From Halopseudomonas aestusnigri (GTDB taxonomy: Bacteria > Pseudomonadota > Gammaproteobacteria > Pseudomonadales > Pseudomonadaceae), in NCBI RefSeq assembly GCF_002197985.1, contig NZ_NBYK01000019.1, positions 1 to 36,714 on the forward strand: 36,714 nucleotides of DNA, written 5' to 3'. How positions within the stretch are numbered: the first letter of the stretch is position 1; each line of letters begins with the position of its first letter. Under the pieces are notes generated by a model. The model searched no databases. It was not told the origin of the DNA and saw only the letters and a list, made by a program, of their open reading frames with translations. Of the stretch, positions 34,627 to 36,714 are shown in pieces. Made by a program: the position numbers and the translations under genes.

Positions 34627-36291
34627 TTACATGTTCGGGTAGTTCGGGCCACCGGTGCCTTCCGGCGCGATCCAGTTGATGTTCTGGGACGGGTCCTTGA
34701 TGTCGCAGGTCTTGCAGTGTACGCAGTTCTGCGCATTGATCTGGAAGCGCTTGCTGCCATCGTCATTGCTGACAACTTCGTATACGCCAGCCGGGCAGTA
34801 ACGCTGTGCCGGCTCGTCGTACAGGGGCAGGTTTTTCTCCAGCGGAATGCTCGGGTCTTTCAGCGTCAGGTGGATCGGCTGGTCTTCTTCATGGTTGGTG
34901 TTGGACATGAAGACCGAAGACAGCTTGTCGAAGCTCAGTACGCCATCCGGCTTGGGATAGTCGATCTTGGTCGCTTCGGAGGCTTTCTTCAGGCAGGCGT
35001 AATCCGGCTTGGTGTCGTGCAGGGTGACCGGAATCTTGCCACCGAACCAGTTCTGATCGATGTAGTTGAACGCACCACCGAACAGCGGGCCGAACTTGTG
35101 GATTGCCGGGCCGAAGTTACGCGCTGCGAACAGCTCTTCGTACAGCCAGCTGGACTTGAAGCTATCAACGTAGTTGGTCAGCTCGTCACCGCCTTCGCGG
35201 CCAGCCTGCAGGGCCTCGACGATAGCGTCAGCCGCCAGCATGCCCGATTTCATGGCAGTGTGGCTGCCCTTGATCTTGGCGAAGTTCAGAGTGCCGAGGT
35301 CACAACCGATCAGAGCACCGCCCGGGAAGACCATCTTCGGCAGCGAGTTGATGCCGCCCTTGCAGATGGCGCGTGCACCGTAGGCAACGCGCTTGCCGCC
35401 TTCCAGGTACTGCTTGATGACCGGGTGATGCTTGTAGCGCTGGAATTCGTCGAACGGCGACAGGTGCGGGTTCGAGTAGGACAGATCGATGATCAGGCCA
35501 ACGACTACCTGGTTGTTTTCCAGGTGATACAGGAAGGAACCACCGGTGTTTTCGGTACCGACGATGTCCAGCGGCCAGCCGGCGGTATGAACAACCAGAC
35601 CTTGCTGGTGCTTGGCCGGATCGATGTCCCAGATTTCCTTGATGCCGATACCGTAATGCTGGGCGTCGGCTTCGGAATCCAGGTTGAAACGCTTGATCAG
35701 TTGCTTGCCGATGTGGCCGCGGCAGCCTTCTGCGAACAGGGTGTACTTGGCGCGCAGTTCCATGCCGGGGGTGTAGAACCCGTCTTTCGGGTTGCCTTCA
35801 CGGTCAACGCCCAGATCGCCGGTCAGGATGCCGCGAACAACGCCGTTCTCATCGATCAGGGCTTCCTGGGCAGCAAAGCCCGGATATACCTCTACGCCCA
35901 GGCCTTCGGCCTGTTCGGCCAGCCAGCGGCACAGGTTGCCGAGGGAGATAATATAGTTGCCATGGTTGTGCATGGTCTTGGGAACGAGCATGTCAGGCAG
36001 CTTGGTTGCCTTCTCTTCGCTGGTGAGCATATAGATGTCATCGCGAACGACGGCGGTGTTCAGCGGAGCGCCAAGCTCTTTCCAATCGGGGAACAGTTCT
36101 TCCAGGGCGCGCGGCTCGAATACGGCACCGGAGAGAATGTGGGCGCCGACTTCGGAACCTTTCTCTACGACACAGACGCTGATTTCCTGACCGGCTTCAG
36201 CAGCCTGTTTCTTGATTCGACATGCAGCTGCCAGGCCAGAGGGGCCGGCACCTACGATGACAACGTCAAACTCCATGAATTCGCGTTCCAC
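34627..36291 (-). CDS. etfD: Electron transfer flavoprotein-ubiquinone oxidoreductase
   Basis: The 554-residue protein passes electrons from reduced ETF (fed by acyl-CoA and other dehydrogenases) to ubiquinone at the inner membrane. It has the FAD-binding GAGPSG (14-19), the ubiquinone/FAD domain segments GCRGHIGKQLIKRF and SLPKMVFPGGALIGCDLGTLNFAKIKG, and the C-terminal 4Fe-4S cysteines Cys499 (YCPAGVYE) and Cys523, Cys526, Cys529 (NCVHCKTC). I chose the GTG at 36291 because AGGAG lies seven bases upstream and it gives the usual MEREF-type start; an ATG at 36276 is the alternative. It is divergent from etfB, the classic pseudomonad arrangement. Confidence 0.97.
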   Translation of the reverse strand: MEREFMEFDVVIVGAGPSGLAAACRIKKQAAEAGQEISVCVVEKGSEVGAHILSGAVFEPRALEELFPDWKELGAPLNTAVVRDDIYMLTSEEKATKLPDMLVPKTMHNHGNYIISLGNLCRWLAEQAEGLGVEVYPGFAAQEALIDENGVVRGILTGDLGVDREGNPKDGFYTPGMELRAKYTLFAEGCRGHIGKQLIKRFNLDSEADAQHYGIGIKEIWDIDPAKHQQGLVVHTAGWPLDIVGTENTGGSFLYHLENNQVVVGLIIDLSYSNPHLSPFDEFQRYKHHPVIKQYLEGGKRVAYGARAICKGGINSLPKMVFPGGALIGCDLGTLNFAKIKGSHTAMKSGMLAADAIVEALQAGREGGDELTNYVDSFKSSWLYEELFAARNFGPAIHKFGPLFGGAFNYIDQNWFGGKIPVTLHDTKPDYACLKKASEATKIDYPKPDGVLSFDKLSSVFMSNTNHEEDQPIHLTLKDPSIPLEKNLPLYDEPAQRYCPAGVYEVVSNDDGSKRFQINAQNCVHCKTCDIKDPSQNINWIAPEGTGGPNYPNM

Positions 36292-36365
36292 TATCTCTCT
36301 CCTAACTCTAGGCCCGTCACATGTATCGATTCTTTGTTGATCTGCCATGATCGATTAAGCCGCGG

Positions 36366-36394
36366 AGTATAACAGCCCGTGTTTTGCGCTCCAA
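36366..36394 (-). promoter_or_regulatory. Sigma-70-type promoter of the ETF-QO gene
   Basis: On the minus strand, TTGGAG (36389-36394) and TATACT (36366-36371) are 17 bases apart, which would give a leader of about 65-70 bases. The -10 is strong and the -35 half-matches the consensus. Confidence 0.5.
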
Positions 36395-36509
36395 CGCTAA
36401 GATGGCGTTTTGATCGTTTATTAGACCTTTAGTCGAATTGCTCCTATTGACCACCTGTGCGTGGAAAGTCATGATAGAGAGCTTTTGAACGTCGGGCTCC
36501 ATCTGGTCT

Positions 36510-36523
36510 GATCGTGAACGATC
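36510..36523 (+). promoter_or_regulatory. Inverted repeat GATCGT-GA-ACGATC upstream of etfB
   Basis: Perfect 6-bp arms lie about 60 bases before the etfB ATG and just upstream of a TATAGT -10-like box (36531-36536), so the repeat would overlap the -35 region of that promoter. It could be an operator; I cannot name the protein that would bind it. Confidence 0.35.
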
Positions 36524-36584
36524 CTCTTTTTATAGTCACGATTATGGCCGGCCCTGTTTTGGCTACACATTGAATGAGGCAATC

Positions 36585-36714
36585 ATGAAGGTACTTGTAG
36601 CGGTTAAGCGGGTCGTTGACTACAACGTCAAGGTTCGCGTCAAGGCGGACAACTCCGGTGTTGACCTGGCCAACGTCAAGATGTCGATGAACCCCTTCTG
36701 CGAAATCGCCGTAG
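36585..36714 (+). CDS. etfB: Electron transfer flavoprotein beta subunit, N-terminal part (runs off the window)
   Basis: The first 43 codons read [20 protein letters not shown] and continue with [14 protein letters not shown], the highly conserved start of EtfB. With EtfA it forms the soluble FAD/AMP-containing carrier that collects electrons from dehydrogenases and hands them to ETF-QO, encoded by the divergent gene. A GAGG box sits about seven bases before the ATG. The 3' end, and presumably etfA, lie beyond the right edge. Confidence 0.96.
   Translation, partial: MKVLVAVKRVVDYNVKVRVKADNSGVDLANVKMSMNPFCEIAV

Noticed and set aside
34591..36372. 593-codon open frame on the + strand
   Set aside because: It lies antisense to the ETF-QO gene, has no family resemblance or ribosome-binding site, and is a by-product of GC-rich codon use.
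1..36714. CRISPR arrays, tRNA or rRNA genes, insertion sequences, prophage
   Set aside because: I found no regularly spaced repeats, no cloverleaf or rRNA-like sequence, and no transposase or phage structural motif.

Overview
The window looks like chromosomal DNA of a Pseudomonadaceae gammaproteobacterium. I lean towards the Halopseudomonas / P. pertucinogena side, but that is inference. The grounds are the moderately high GC, the divergent etfB / ETF-ubiquinone oxidoreductase pair at the right end, an Rcp1-type two-component set, and a structured intergenic repeat that I recognise from pseudomonads. I see no rRNA, tRNA, insertion sequence, prophage or CRISPR array.

Layout. 1-5.1 kb (+): the 3' end of a large VCBS/cadherin-like surface protein, followed with almost no spacing by a GAF-domain HlyD-type adaptor and by a fusion of a PqqD-like domain, a site-2 (M50) zinc protease and an HlyD-type adaptor. 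5.2-8.6 kb (-): an MBL-fold hydrolase, an AraC-family regulator split over two frames, and a periplasmic M20 amidohydrolase. 8.9-11.3 kb (+): a TonB-dependent receptor and a 53-residue small ORF behind a hairpin. 11.3-16.4 kb (-): an operon of sensor histidine kinase, single-domain response regulator and REC-PAS-PAS-GGDEF-EAL protein. 16.5-19.8 kb: a predicted outer-membrane protein (-), divergent from DUF4105 and class I glutamine amidotransferase genes and arfB (+). 19.8-24.9 kb: a Tat-exported PhoD-like phosphatase, an M14 carboxypeptidase-like protein, a structured intergenic repeat, an EstB-like serine hydrolase (all -) and a YkgJ-type cysteine-cluster protein (+). 25.0-34.5 kb: a divergent five-gene amidoligase / transglutaminase locus. 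34.6-36.7 kb: the ETF-QO gene (-) and the start of etfB (+).

Two regions are candidates for poorly described biology. The first is the adhesin / GAF-HlyD / PqqD-S2P-HlyD operon. The visible adhesin C-terminus has no RTX repeats, and the partner proteins suggest an unusual, possibly proteolysis-linked export or maturation route. The second is the locus with two copies of the circularly permuted ATP-grasp + alpha-E module. One copy is two separate genes with intact ATP-grasp motifs. The other is a single fused gene whose ATP-grasp motifs look degenerate. The fused copy is flanked by two catalytically intact transglutaminase-like proteins, one carrying a large DUF2126 region. The locus type has been predicted by comparative genomics to make or modify peptides, but I know of no biochemical product.

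The other genes are ordinary accessory or housekeeping functions: nutrient uptake, c-di-GMP signalling, ribosome rescue and electron transfer from acyl-CoA dehydrogenases to quinone.
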